Source: Flavobacteriaceae bacterium UBA7302 (GTDB lineage Bacteria; Bacteroidota; Bacteroidia; Flavobacteriales; Flavobacteriaceae). From it: 64,000 nucleotides of DNA. This document shows, piece by piece, positions 25,684-35,448 of the stretch; position 1 is the first letter of the stretch, and each line of letters begins with the position of its first letter. Location: NCBI GenBank assembly GCA_002471825.1, contig DKQS01000004.1:186001-250000 (forward strand). The letters run 5' to 3'. The position numbers were made by a program, and so were the translations under genes. Under the pieces are notes generated by a model. It did no database searches. It saw nothing but the letters and a program-made list of their open reading frames with translations, and was not told where the DNA came from.

Positions 25684-25684
25684 T

Positions 25685-26203
25685 TTATTTAATGGTGCCT
25701 TTGAATTTCTTTTCGAAATCTGCCCAGTCCGTGTCCTTATAAGCTTCCGTATTGAAGTAGGCCAAAATAATTTCAAATCGCTGCGGACCTAAATACCCGG
25801 GAATCTTTTGTAAGAATTGCTCTTCTTTGGTCATGAAGATGGTTGTCGGATAGGACAATTTACCTTCCAAAAAAGCCGCCGCCAATTCGTGGAATTGCAT
25901 TCGACCTTGTTGCTGGTATTTAAAGGTGTGACCCTTGTACGTGATGTCTTCTTTGCCTTCACCATTCATTTTAATGGCATAGAAATTCTCGTTGATATAC
26001 TTGGCAATGGTCGGATTTGCATAGGTATCACGATCCATTTTTTTACAGTATCCACACCAATCCGCATACACGTCTAAAAGAATGGGTTTGGGGTTTTCTT
26101 TGTTCAGTTTGATGGCTTCTTCAAAACCTAACCAATTCACTTTTTCTTGGGAAAACCCAACAAAACAAAGGCTGAATGCTAATAAAACTAGAATTTTTCT
26201 CAT
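25685..26203 (-). CDS. Thioredoxin-fold secreted protein
   Basis: 172 residues starting at ATG 26203; the frame extends eight codons further but without a better start. A signal peptide (RKILVLLAFSLCFVGFSQ) precedes a thioredoxin-like domain with the redox motif DVYADWCGYCKKMD (CGYC). DRDTYANPTIAKYINENF and SYPTTIFM carry the conserved cis-Pro region. This is the Thioredoxin_7 type, probably acting in the periplasm on disulfides. It is the last gene of the DPP IV-POT operon, 45 bases after the transporter. Confidence 0.88.
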   Translation of the reverse strand: MRKILVLLAFSLCFVGFSQEKVNWLGFEEAIKLNKENPKPILLDVYADWCGYCKKMDRDTYANPTIAKYINENFYAIKMNGEGKEDITYKGHTFKYQQQGRMQFHELAAAFLEGKLSYPTTIFMTKEEQFLQKIPGYLGPQRFEIILAYFNTEAYKDTDWADFEKKFKGTIK

Positions 26204-26248
26204 GTTCTCTTTTGTCGCAAAAGGCATACCAAAATTACAAAAAGTATC

Positions 26249-28006
26249 TTATTTCACGCCGTGCATCAATCGTTTTAAGACTGGATGAAGCGCAAAAGAT
26301 ATCAATCCCAGTACCACAGGCACAATGGTAAATATCAAGAAGAAGAACGACAATCCGCTTTCCTCCGTGATCTTATCGATATCACCACCCACATAGTGCG
26401 CCATTTTATTTCCAATAGCGATGGATAGGTAATACACTCCGAACATAAATCCGACCATACGCGCTGGAATCAGTTTGCTCAAATAGGACAATCCCATGGG
26501 TGACAAACACAATTCTCCAAGGGTATGGAATAGGTAGGCTAGTACCAACCAAATCATGCTCAACTTCGCAGTTTCAGCACCTAAAGGAACGTTTCTGGTG
26601 GCAAAGGCCAACAATCCGAATCCGATGGCCATAATGATCAATCCCAAGCCGTATTTAAAGGCTGCTGGGGGATTGTATTTGCTATCCCACCATTTGGTGA
26701 ATAAGGGAGCAAAGATGATAATGAACAAGGAGTTTAGAATGGCGAACCAAGTAATCTCAACTTCCTTCGCTTCCGCGCTAAAATTCACATACAATTTGTA
26801 AATCACCAATGCCCAAATAATAACAAAACTAATGGCTAAGACGATGTTGGAAAGACTGATTTTCTTAAATGTTTTTCCGAATAAACTGATCAATACATAG
26901 GTAATCACACCAATCGGAACCACCGTTACAATCAGGTCGATAATCTTAAATATAGATGCTGCGCTTCCTTCTAATACTCTATCCGTAAAATCTCTTGTGT
27001 ACAGTGGTAGAGACCCTGCAGCCTGCTCGAAAGCCGCCCAGAAGAAGATGGTGAAAATACAGAAGATGGTAAAGGCAATCATTCGGTCTCTAGTAATCCG
27101 CTCATACCTCGGAATACGAACCACCAAAATGACGATAAAGATGATTCCCGCTAAAAGTGCAAAGAATAAGGAATCACTCATTCCAGCCACGGTAAAATTC
27201 AGGATGTTATTTCCACCAATTTTACTCAAGGGGTCGTTGATAATAAATATCAATGCGGATATGATAAAAACCCCAATTAACAAGTAATCAATGGTGAGGA
27301 ATTTGTTTAGTTTTTCTCCAGTTGATGTTTCCTTAGCAGCTGCTTTTGCGGCAAGGGCTTCTGGATCTGGTTTTGATCCAATGTCCCCAAACAAGGGTTG
27401 TGCAAAATAGAATTGCACCATTCCTAACAGCATAAAGATTCCCGCTAGTCCGAATCCGTAGCTCCAACTCACGTTTTCACCAATCCAACCACAAAGCATG
27501 ATTCCCAAGAAAGCACCAGCATTTACACCCATATAGAAAATGTTGTAAGCACCATCTTTCTTTTCGTCATGTCCTTCGTACATTTTGGAAATAATGGAAG
27601 TCATGTTCGGCTTGAAAAAACCGTTCCCTATGATTAAAAAGGTAATCCCGATGTATAGGAAGGTAGGTGTTTCTACAGCCATGGAAGCATGACCAAGGGT
27701 CATGAGTAAGGCACCAATTACAACGGCCATGCGATAGCCAATTTTGTTATCGGCCAACCATCCACCTACAATAGGAGTGAGGTATACGAACAAGGCGTAG
27801 GTACCTAGTAACGATAAGGCCGCCGATTTATCCCAGCCCCAGCCAGGGTTTTCTCCAGCAACCATCCCTGTAAGGAAGATGACTAAAATAGCGCGCATTC
27901 CATAGTAGGAGAAACGCTCCCACATTTCGGTAAAGAACAATACGAACAATCCCGCAGGATGTCCCATCACTTTTGTTTCAAAAAATTGATCGGTAGATTG
28001 ACTCAT
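26249..28006 (-). CDS. POT-family proton-dependent oligopeptide transporter (long form)
   Basis: A 585-residue MFS peptide symporter. The N-terminal PTR2 signature is FFTEMWERFSYYGMRAILV, which contains the proton-coupling ExxER-type motif. GNGFFKPNMTSIISKMYEG is the second family signature, and a late GELCLSPMGLSYLSKL is typical of helix 10. It has extra length between the two halves compared with the neighbouring transporter. It should import di- or tripeptides across the inner membrane. It lies 14 bases after the second POT gene and shares its transcript with the DPP IV gene. Confidence 0.93.
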   Translation of the reverse strand: MSQSTDQFFETKVMGHPAGLFVLFFTEMWERFSYYGMRAILVIFLTGMVAGENPGWGWDKSAALSLLGTYALFVYLTPIVGGWLADNKIGYRMAVVIGALLMTLGHASMAVETPTFLYIGITFLIIGNGFFKPNMTSIISKMYEGHDEKKDGAYNIFYMGVNAGAFLGIMLCGWIGENVSWSYGFGLAGIFMLLGMVQFYFAQPLFGDIGSKPDPEALAAKAAAKETSTGEKLNKFLTIDYLLIGVFIISALIFIINDPLSKIGGNNILNFTVAGMSDSLFFALLAGIIFIVILVVRIPRYERITRDRMIAFTIFCIFTIFFWAAFEQAAGSLPLYTRDFTDRVLEGSAASIFKIIDLIVTVVPIGVITYVLISLFGKTFKKISLSNIVLAISFVIIWALVIYKLYVNFSAEAKEVEITWFAILNSLFIIIFAPLFTKWWDSKYNPPAAFKYGLGLIIMAIGFGLLAFATRNVPLGAETAKLSMIWLVLAYLFHTLGELCLSPMGLSYLSKLIPARMVGFMFGVYYLSIAIGNKMAHYVGGDIDKITEESGLSFFFLIFTIVPVVLGLISFALHPVLKRLMHGVK

Positions 28007-28020
28007 GATTGGTTGATTTT

Positions 28021-29361
28021 TTAGTGCTCGTTATCCTCAGCACCGTGAGTTAATACTTCTAATTTCTTTCTGAATATCATTACAATGAATCCAAAGGCAA
28101 CACAGAAAACGGCAATTCCTGTAAACACAGCGAATTCGCCCAATCCTTCGGCAGATTCACCCAATAATCCTGCTAATTTGTTTCCGAATCCGGTCATGGC
28201 GAAATACACACCCATCATCAACGATCCGTATTTCACTGGCGCCAATTTGGTGATATAAGACAAGGCCACAGGAGATATACAAAGCTCTCCAACTGTATGT
28301 AATAAATAGGCCAAAACCAACCAGTACATGGCAGAAGCACCTGTACTTTGGAATTCAGCAGAAGCTGCCGACATAAAGAAGAATCCAGTACCCATAATGA
28401 TCAATCCGATGATCATCTTAAAGAGTGAGGTAGAAACCTTATTTTTTAGTTTACGCTTGGCCCAATATCCCGCAACCGTAGTTCCAAGGAAGATGATAAA
28501 CATGGCATTTAATGATTGGAACCAAGAAGCTGGCACTTCCCATCCCATTAACATTCTGTTGGTGTTCTCCATCGCGTAGATGTTCATCAAACCACCTGCC
28601 TGTTCAAAAGCTCCCCAGAAGACAATTACCAATAAGAAAGACACGAGCAAAACAACCACTCTGTCTTTTTCAACTTTGGTCAATGGCTGGTTCATCAATT
28701 CTTTTTCTTCTGCTTTCTCAGAAGCTCCTAAGAAATTACCAACATGGGTTAAGTATTTCTGACCCAACATGTACTGAAGTAAACCTAATGCCATTCCGAT
28801 TCCGGCCAATCCGAATCCGTAGTGCCATCCGTGAACTTCACCCACATATCCAACAATTAAACTGGAAAGAAAGGCTCCTAAGTTAATTCCGATATAGAAG
28901 ATGGTAAATCCTTTGTCTCTTCGGATGTCACCTTGCTCGTACAAACCACCCACCATGGTAGAGATGTTAGGTTTGAGCATTCCTACACCCAAAATGATGA
29001 AGCCAAGACCTGAATAAAAAGCCCATAACTCTTCAACGGCCAAAATACTGTGACCAATTACCAAAAGGATACCACCGTAGAGTACGGCTTTCTTCTGACC
29101 TAAAATTTTATCAGCAATCCAACCACCAGGAATTCCTGCTACGTATACCAGCATGGTATACCATCCATACAATGCCAATGCCTCTCCATTGGTCCACCCT
29201 AATCCGGCATTTTCTACATCGGTCTGAGCCACCAAATAGAGTACCAAAATGGCACGCATTCCGTAGTAGGAGAATCGCTCCCACATCTCGGTGAAAAATA
29301 AAATATACAGTCCGACTGGATGTCCAAATAATTCCTTTTGCTTGATTGTTGTATCACTCAT
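28021..29361 (-). CDS. POT-family proton-dependent oligopeptide transporter (short form)
   Basis: A 446-residue member of the same family as its downstream neighbour. It carries FFTEMWERFSYYGMRAILVL near residue 22, GVGMLKPNISTMVGGLYEQGD, and GELCISPVALSYITKL near the C-terminus. It is shorter than most bacterial POT proteins, mainly in the central loop and helices between the two six-helix bundles. It is 10 bases from the DPP IV gene. A pair of paralogous peptide importers suggests division of labour by peptide size or charge. Confidence 0.93.
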   Translation of the reverse strand: MSDTTIKQKELFGHPVGLYILFFTEMWERFSYYGMRAILVLYLVAQTDVENAGLGWTNGEALALYGWYTMLVYVAGIPGGWIADKILGQKKAVLYGGILLVIGHSILAVEELWAFYSGLGFIILGVGMLKPNISTMVGGLYEQGDIRRDKGFTIFYIGINLGAFLSSLIVGYVGEVHGWHYGFGLAGIGMALGLLQYMLGQKYLTHVGNFLGASEKAEEKELMNQPLTKVEKDRVVVLLVSFLLVIVFWGAFEQAGGLMNIYAMENTNRMLMGWEVPASWFQSLNAMFIIFLGTTVAGYWAKRKLKNKVSTSLFKMIIGLIIMGTGFFFMSAASAEFQSTGASAMYWLVLAYLLHTVGELCISPVALSYITKLAPVKYGSLMMGVYFAMTGFGNKLAGLLGESAEGLGEFAVFTGIAVFCVAFGFIVMIFRKKLEVLTHGAEDNEH

Positions 29362-29371
29362 AATCTAAGTT

Positions 29372-31588
29372 TTATCCTTTAATTTCTACTTCTTTACTAT
29401 TTTGGTTTGATAAGTTTTCTTTTATAAAAGCAGTCATTTTTTCATAGAGGTGCAAACGTGTGTTTTTGCCTTTGTAAATGCCGTGCGCTCGATCTGGGTA
29501 AATGGCCAGGTCGAAAGGTTTGTTGGCTTCTACCAATGCATTGATCATGCGCATGGTGTTCTGAGCATGTACGTTGTCGTCTCCTGTTCCGTGCACCAAT
29601 AAGTATTTTCCTTTTAACTGATCGGCATAATTGATTGGAGAATTGTCGTCATATCCGCTAGCGTTTTCTTGCGGAGTTCTCATATAACGTTCGGTATATA
29701 CCGTATCATAAAAACGCCATGAGGTTACCGGTGCTACTGCAATAGCCATAGAGAACACGTCGTTTCCTTTCAGAATACAATTGGTGCTCATAAAGCCTCC
29801 GTAAGACCAACCCCAAATACCGATATTGTTCGCATCAATGTATGGTAATTCACCCAATTTCTTTGCTGCCGCAATTTGATCTTCTACTTCGAATTTACCC
29901 AATTCTTTATAAGTCATTTTTTTGAAATCGCTTCCTTTGAGTCCGGTTCCACGACCGTCCACACAGGCTATGATGATGCCTTGCTGCGCCAACATTTGAT
30001 ACCAGTAATCGTTACTTCCGTTCCAACGGTTGGAAACCGACTGCGAGCCTGGACCTGAATATTGATACATTAACAATGGATACTCTTTATTCTCATTGAA
30101 ATCAACAGGTTTGATCATCCACATGTTCAAGTCGTTTCCATTGATGTTGATGGTAGAAAATTCTTTCGGACTCATTTTGTACTCGGCAATTTTCTCTTTG
30201 AATTTCTGATTGTCAATAATGGTCTTCTTCATTTCACCCTCTGCCGAATACAAGGCGTAAACCGGTGGCGTAGTTGACGAACTATGGGTATTGATGAAGT
30301 AGTTTAAGTTTTTGCTGAAGGAAGCAGAATTGTTTCCGTCTTCATTGCTGAGCAGTTTTTTATTGGATCCATCCAAACCAATGCTGTACACGCCTCGGTT
30401 GATAGAACCATTCTCTACCGACTGATAATAGATGGTGTTTTTTGAAGGATTGAATCCGTAGTAGTTGGTCACTTCCCATTCGCCCTTGGTCACTTGATTG
30501 ATCAACTTTCCATTTTTGTCGTAATGGTAAATGTGATTGTAACCATCTTTCTCGCTGGTCCAAATGAAACTATCGTCATTCAAAAAGGTTAGGTTGTCAT
30601 GGATGTCTACATAAGCCTTGTCCGTTTCGTTCAATAACACCGAAGAGCTCGAACGCAGGGCATTTACTGAATGTAATTTTAAATCATTCTGATGACGGTT
30701 CAAGGTAGTTGCAATTAAAATGTTGTCTTGATTCGACCACTTTAATCGCGCGATGTATTCGTAATTGCCCAATCCGATTTTTCTAGTCGAGCGAGACCCT
30801 ACATTGTACATATGCAAGCTCACTTTCGCATTGTCTTCTCCGGCTTTTGGATATTTAAAAACATGTTCAGTTGGGTACAATTTGCTGCCCGTTACACCCA
30901 TTTCAAACTGACGAACATTCGATTCGTCAAAACGAAGGAAGGCGATGTACCTACTATTCTTGCTCCATTCGAAAGCACGAACAAATCCGAATTCCTCTTC
31001 GTACACCCAATCGGTTGTACCATTGATGATGTTGTTGGTTTTTCCGTCTCTCGTTACCTTTGTTACGGCATTGTTAGAAAGATTCTTGATGTATAAATTG
31101 TTGTCTTTGGCGTAGGCTACTTTTTTATTGTCTGGAGAAAAAGTTGGTTCCTGGATGTCTTTTCCAATCAATTGCAACTTTTTACTCTTAATGTCATAGA
31201 CATAATAGGTTCCTTTGAAAGAGCGACGGTATACTTTTTTAAAGCTGGTTCCAAGAAGTAACTTGGATTCGTCATTGTTAAAACTGTAGGAACTGAAACG
31301 AGGCAAGTCTTTCAAATCCTTCCCGTCAACAACCGTTTCCACTTTTTCAAGGGTGGCATAACTGTATTTGTCAACCGTAGAGGAATTGGTTTCTTCATTG
31401 TAGTTTAACAAGGAGTAGAAATCGCCGTTCATGGAATTCAAGGCGTTCATGCGTTCGGTCGAAAAGGCACCGCCCCAAATTTCTTCTAAAGTTATGTTTT
31501 TTGATCCTGTGGTTGCTTGATTATTGTCTGAAGTTGAATTGCATTGAATGAAAAGAAGTAATAATGCAATTAGACTAATTTTTCTCAT
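29372..31588 (-). CDS. Dipeptidyl peptidase IV family lipoprotein (S9B)
   Basis: A 738-residue lipoprotein (lipobox LLFIQC) that removes N-terminal dipeptides, often X-Pro, from peptides. Residues up to about 470 form the beta-propeller (DPPIV_N). The S9 hydrolase domain follows with nucleophile GWSYGGFMS, the Asp in HGTGDDNVH and the His in DRAHGIYKG; all three catalytic residues are present. It heads a leftward operon with two POT transporters and a thioredoxin-like protein, so peptides released outside can be taken up at once. Confidence 0.95.
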   Translation of the reverse strand: MRKISLIALLLLFIQCNSTSDNNQATTGSKNITLEEIWGGAFSTERMNALNSMNGDFYSLLNYNEETNSSTVDKYSYATLEKVETVVDGKDLKDLPRFSSYSFNNDESKLLLGTSFKKVYRRSFKGTYYVYDIKSKKLQLIGKDIQEPTFSPDNKKVAYAKDNNLYIKNLSNNAVTKVTRDGKTNNIINGTTDWVYEEEFGFVRAFEWSKNSRYIAFLRFDESNVRQFEMGVTGSKLYPTEHVFKYPKAGEDNAKVSLHMYNVGSRSTRKIGLGNYEYIARLKWSNQDNILIATTLNRHQNDLKLHSVNALRSSSSVLLNETDKAYVDIHDNLTFLNDDSFIWTSEKDGYNHIYHYDKNGKLINQVTKGEWEVTNYYGFNPSKNTIYYQSVENGSINRGVYSIGLDGSNKKLLSNEDGNNSASFSKNLNYFINTHSSSTTPPVYALYSAEGEMKKTIIDNQKFKEKIAEYKMSPKEFSTININGNDLNMWMIKPVDFNENKEYPLLMYQYSGPGSQSVSNRWNGSNDYWYQMLAQQGIIIACVDGRGTGLKGSDFKKMTYKELGKFEVEDQIAAAKKLGELPYIDANNIGIWGWSYGGFMSTNCILKGNDVFSMAIAVAPVTSWRFYDTVYTERYMRTPQENASGYDDNSPINYADQLKGKYLLVHGTGDDNVHAQNTMRMINALVEANKPFDLAIYPDRAHGIYKGKNTRLHLYEKMTAFIKENLSNQNSKEVEIKG

Positions 31589-31684
31589 TAAATCTTGGTT
31601 TGATAAAACTTTGTCAAGTTTACGGAAAAATCAGCAAAAAATTAGTTAAAAGAATGGTTTAAATTGAATAGAAGTCAAAAAAGA

Positions 31685-31714
31685 AAAGCCCAATTCGGAG
31701 TAGAATTGGGCTTT
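31685..31714 (-). terminator. Intrinsic terminator after the SPFH gene
   Basis: A 12-base stem, AAAGCCCAATTC (31685-31696) with GAATTGGGCTTT (31703-31714), encloses a six-base loop. On the minus strand a T-rich run follows. It ends the SPFH transcript ahead of the DPP IV gene. Confidence 0.85.
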
Positions 31715-31725
31715 AAAAAGGCGAA

Positions 31726-32553
31726 TTACTTTTTCTTTTTTGCCTTTGAGGTCTTGGTGGTCTTCTCTTCTTTTTTAGTAGCATCATTCACCATCAATGG
31801 TGTTTTTCCATCGGTAATGATGATTTTGGAGTTCGCAGATTGCGACAATGCCTTGAAAGCTTCAATGGCTTTGATTCTGATAATACCATCGGTCAATCCT
31901 TCAGAGATAATGATTTGGGCATCTCTTTCACCTTTTGCATTAATAATTTTACGTTCCGCTTCTAATTTTTCTTGCTTTAGAACAAACTCCATGCGCATGG
32001 CGTCTTGTTCTGCTTGCAACTTTCTTTCTACCGAACTTGCCAAACCTCTCGGTAATTGAATGCTTTTCATAAGAACAGCAATTAGCTCTATTCCGTCTGC
32101 CTGCTTTTCTAAGTTCACTTTCATCTTCTTCAAAATCTCAGCTTCAATGTTGGCACGCATACCTGAGTGCATGTCTTTTGCAAAAAATTGCGCACAAACA
32201 TCAGAGGCAGCCGAACGGAATACACTAGTGATGACCGATTCGTAATCCCTTCCTAGATTCTTCAATACAGAAGCCACCTTATCACCTTCCAGTCGGTGTA
32301 AAATGGAAATTTCTGAGTTCACGCTCAGACCTTCCTTGCTCGGTAGGGTTAAGAATAGTTTGATATTTTTTGTCTGTGTAGATTCTTTAACGATTTTACT
32401 CGTAATTGGGTTGTAGAAAACAGTTCCTTCTGTTTGAACATCGTCAGACAATTTTCCTAAGGTTTGCTTGATACCTACCTCTCCTGGTCTGATCACAGCG
32501 CAGCTAGAAAAAATCATAGCAATTAAAAGCAGCGTAATGGTCTCTTTTTTCAT
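31726..32553 (-). CDS. Prohibitin/SPFH-domain lipoprotein
   Basis: A 275-residue protein with a lipobox (MIFSSC, Cys18) followed by a Band 7/prohibitin domain: RPGEVGIKQTLGKL, the beta-rich stretch to about residue 110, then the helical RGLASSVERKLQAEQDA region and a long coiled coil (about 170-215) with KIINAKGERDAQIIISEG. The Lys-rich C-terminal tail is probably soluble. SPFH proteins form oligomeric membrane assemblies that often regulate proteases. A lipoprotein anchor in place of an N-terminal helix is a variation on the usual HflC/K plan. It is a single-gene unit. Confidence 0.88.
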   Translation of the reverse strand: MKKETITLLLIAMIFSSCAVIRPGEVGIKQTLGKLSDDVQTEGTVFYNPITSKIVKESTQTKNIKLFLTLPSKEGLSVNSEISILHRLEGDKVASVLKNLGRDYESVITSVFRSAASDVCAQFFAKDMHSGMRANIEAEILKKMKVNLEKQADGIELIAVLMKSIQLPRGLASSVERKLQAEQDAMRMEFVLKQEKLEAERKIINAKGERDAQIIISEGLTDGIIRIKAIEAFKALSQSANSKIIITDGKTPLMVNDATKKEEKTTKTSKAKKKK

Positions 32554-32758
32554 AATTCGAATGTATTTATAGTTAATTTATCATTTTGATAAATCAAGTA
32601 ACAAACCGCATTCCAATCCGCTTTTTCTTCTATTGGATTTTCTTATGGATTAATCGGGACACAGAATCTTTTTTGCTATGAAATTTGAGGTTTTTTTTGT
32701 ATATAGTTAAGCTCCAAAGAGCCATGCTTTCTTAGGATAAAGTCTTATTTGAATACCT

Positions 32759-32766
32759 TATCTTTG
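32759..32766 (+). promoter_or_regulatory. -7 box of the HMG-CoA reductase gene
   Basis: TATCTTTG fits TAnnTTTG and ends 19 bases before the ATG. The same octamer precedes mvaD at nearly the same distance. Confidence 0.55.
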
Positions 32767-32785
32767 TTTTATTTAAACACGATAC

Positions 32786-34522
32786 ATGAGTCAACTCATT
32801 TCCGGATTTTCGAAGTTTTCTAAAGAACAGAAAATTGAATGGCTTACTGAAAATCATTTTCAAAATCCAGCTGAAGTTACATCCATCATCAAACAGTATT
32901 GGAATGATAACAAGGATTTGCAAAAACTGCACGACGACTTTATTGAAAATACCATCACCAATTATTACTTACCCTTCGGAATTGCTCCGAACTTCGTAAT
33001 TAATGACGAGAATTATGTGATTCCCATGGTGATTGAAGAAAGCTCTGTGGTCGCAGCCGCGGCTCTGACTGCAAAGTTTTGGAGTGATAAAGGCGGATTC
33101 AAAACCGAGGTGATTTCAACCAAAAAAGTAGGTCATGTGCATTTTATTTCATCGCTGTCTTTTGATGCCTTAAAGAAATACTTTGATGCCAATCGGACTG
33201 AGCTTAGAGCAGCTACTGCGTCGATTTCGGCCAATATGGAGAAACGAGGTGGTGGAATTCTGGACATTCAATTGAAGGATTGCACCGAGAAACTGGATAA
33301 CTACTACCAGATTGAAGTCCATTTTGAAACCAAAGACTCCATGGGAGCCAATTTCATCAATTCTTGTTTGGAAGCCATTGCTCAGAAGTTCAAGAATGAT
33401 GATATCGAAATCATTATGAGTATTTTATCGAACTACGTACCAGAATGTTTGGTGCGTGCTGAGGTTTCCTGTAAGATTGAGGATTTGGGTGTTGAAAATC
33501 CGCATCAATTTGCCAGTAAATTTTATCAAGCTGTTCGAATAGCGGAGGTGGAGCCCTATCGAGCGGTGACCCATAACAAAGGAATAATGAATGGCATCGA
33601 TGCTGTGATTTTAGCTACTGGAAATGATTTTAGAGCTGTAGAAGCTGGCGTCCATGCCTATGCTTCGAAAGACGGACATTATTCGAGTTTGTCCCATTGC
33701 AGCCTTGATAATGATACGTTCCGATTTTGGATTGACGTACCCATGGCTGTGGGAACGGTAGGCGGACTAACAGCCTTACATCCATTGGCAAAATTGTCTT
33801 TGGAAATATTGAAAAAACCAAACGCTAGAGAATTGATGCAAATCATTGCAGCCGCGGGCTTGGCACAGAACTTTGCGGCACTCAGAGCATTGACCACCAA
33901 AGGAATTCAGCATGGACATATGAAAATGCACCTGATGAATATTTTGAATCAGCAAAACGCTACCGAACAAGAAAAGAAAAAAGTAGTGCGGTATTTTTCA
34001 TCCAAAACGGTTTCTCATAGTGCCGTATTGAACTATCTAACAACACTACGTAGCTCAAAGCCAAAACACTGGGTTGCTTTTCAAAAGGAAGACGAGCTCA
34101 GGGCTGTTTTGAGCAAACTGAAAGTCGATACCCCACCGCTTTTTGGACGCATGAATGCCCAGCAGATGGTAGAACATTTGGCGACCGTTGTGAAAATATC
34201 CAATGGAAACTGGAAAGTCAATGCTTTTGTGGAGGAAGAGAAAGCAGCAAGAAGAAAACCATTTTTAGATACGGACGGCGAATTGCAAGTAGGATTTAAA
34301 GCTTCCTTCTTGTCTGAAGGACCCGTTCCTGTCGAATTTGAATCATTGGAAAAGGCCATTGACGAATTGGTTGATCAAGTAAAAGCCTTCGATCAGGCCT
34401 TTCAAGAAGATCCCGAAAAGATTGTGATACATCCTTTCTTTGGTCCGCTTGATTACCAATATTGGATAAAGTTTCATACAAAACATTTTACGCACCATTG
34501 TAAACAATTTGGATTGTTATAA
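32786..34522 (+). CDS. mvaA: HMG-CoA reductase (class II type) with C-terminal DUF1569/DinB-like domain
   Basis: A 578-residue protein. Residues 1 to about 425 are class II HMG-CoA reductase, the NAD(P)H enzyme making or consuming mevalonate. The catalytic residues are visible: Glu in MVIEESSVVAAA (about 85), Lys265 in THNKGIMNG, Asp281 in GNDFRAVEA and His378 in GIQHGHMKMH. Known class II enzymes end near 430. The remaining 150 residues resemble DUF1569/DinB-like proteins, with RMNAQQMVEHL (455-465) and HPFFGPLDYQYW plus KFHTKHFTHHC (549-572), which would supply metal-binding His. The frame is continuous, so this is a fusion. It overlaps the next gene by one base. Confidence 0.93.
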   Translation: MSQLISGFSKFSKEQKIEWLTENHFQNPAEVTSIIKQYWNDNKDLQKLHDDFIENTITNYYLPFGIAPNFVINDENYVIPMVIEESSVVAAAALTAKFWSDKGGFKTEVISTKKVGHVHFISSLSFDALKKYFDANRTELRAATASISANMEKRGGGILDIQLKDCTEKLDNYYQIEVHFETKDSMGANFINSCLEAIAQKFKNDDIEIIMSILSNYVPECLVRAEVSCKIEDLGVENPHQFASKFYQAVRIAEVEPYRAVTHNKGIMNGIDAVILATGNDFRAVEAGVHAYASKDGHYSSLSHCSLDNDTFRFWIDVPMAVGTVGGLTALHPLAKLSLEILKKPNARELMQIIAAAGLAQNFAALRALTTKGIQHGHMKMHLMNILNQQNATEQEKKKVVRYFSSKTVSHSAVLNYLTTLRSSKPKHWVAFQKEDELRAVLSKLKVDTPPLFGRMNAQQMVEHLATVVKISNGNWKVNAFVEEEKAARRKPFLDTDGELQVGFKASFLSEGPVPVEFESLEKAIDELVDQVKAFDQAFQEDPEKIVIHPFFGPLDYQYWIKFHTKHFTHHCKQFGLL

Positions 34523-35448
34523 TGCATTATTATTCGAACGGTAAATTATTGTTAACTGCAGAGTACCTTGTCTTAGAAGGTGCCACGGCCTTGGCTTTGC
34601 CAACCAAGTTTGGTCAAGATTTACAAGTAACGCCGATTTCGAATAACGAAATTGTTTGGTCGAGTTTTGACCATTTGAATCAATGTTGGTTTGAAGCGGT
34701 GTATTCGCTACCAAAATTGCAGATCAAGTCCGCCACCTTTATTTCTGGAGTGGAAGGCAATCAAGAGATGATTGCGGAGGTATTGCAAATCATCCTGTAC
34801 GAAGCGCAAAAAATGAATCCAGATTTCTTGGTGACTGAAGGCGGATTTCGAGTGAAGACTCATTTGTCCTTTCCACGGAATTGGGGATTGGGAAGCTCAT
34901 CTACTTTAATCAACAACGTCGCTTCTTGGGCTGAAGTGGATGCCTACAAGCTTCTCAAAAATGCTTTCAAAGGAAGTGGCTATGATATTGCTTGTGCACA
35001 AAACGATTTTCCGATTTTTTATCGATTGGAGGAAGGTTTGCCTATTGTTTCAAAATCCAGCTTTCGTCCCAAGTTTGCGAATAAAATCTTCTTTGTTTAT
35101 CTCAATAAGAAACAAAACAGCCGCGAATCCATCAACCTGTTTTATGACAAACGCGGCAATTTAAAAGATGAAATAAAGGCCATCAATAAGATTACCAAAG
35201 CCATCTCCAAAACTTCGAAATTTAAAAAGTTTGAACGACTGATCAACGAACATGAGGATCTCATTTCAGGAATTTTGGAACTTCCCAAAGTGAAGGACCA
35301 ATACTTTTCAGATTTCCCAGGTACCGTAAAGAGCCTCGGTGGTTGGGGCGGTGATTTTGTAATGGTTACTGGTGATGAAGACACGCCTTCCTACTTCAAA
35401 AACCGTGGATATAAAACAGTGTTGAGCTACGACGAAATGATTTTATGA
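34522..35448 (+). CDS. GYDIA-family GHMP kinase of the mevalonate cluster
   Basis: A 308-residue GHMP-superfamily small-molecule kinase. The N-terminus YYSNGKLLLTAEYLVLEGA is the family's first motif, and FPRNWGLGSSSTLINNVASW holds the ATP-binding glycine-serine loop. SGYDIACAQ gives the family its name. Flavobacteria have it beside mevalonate genes, so it probably fills a kinase step such as phosphomevalonate kinase; this is inference from context. Start and stop overlap both neighbours (TAATG upstream, ATGA downstream), so it is in one transcript with HMG-CoA reductase. Confidence 0.88.
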   Translation: MHYYSNGKLLLTAEYLVLEGATALALPTKFGQDLQVTPISNNEIVWSSFDHLNQCWFEAVYSLPKLQIKSATFISGVEGNQEMIAEVLQIILYEAQKMNPDFLVTEGGFRVKTHLSFPRNWGLGSSSTLINNVASWAEVDAYKLLKNAFKGSGYDIACAQNDFPIFYRLEEGLPIVSKSSFRPKFANKIFFVYLNKKQNSRESINLFYDKRGNLKDEIKAINKITKAISKTSKFKKFERLINEHEDLISGILELPKVKDQYFSDFPGTVKSLGGWGGDFVMVTGDEDTPSYFKNRGYKTVLSYDEMIL

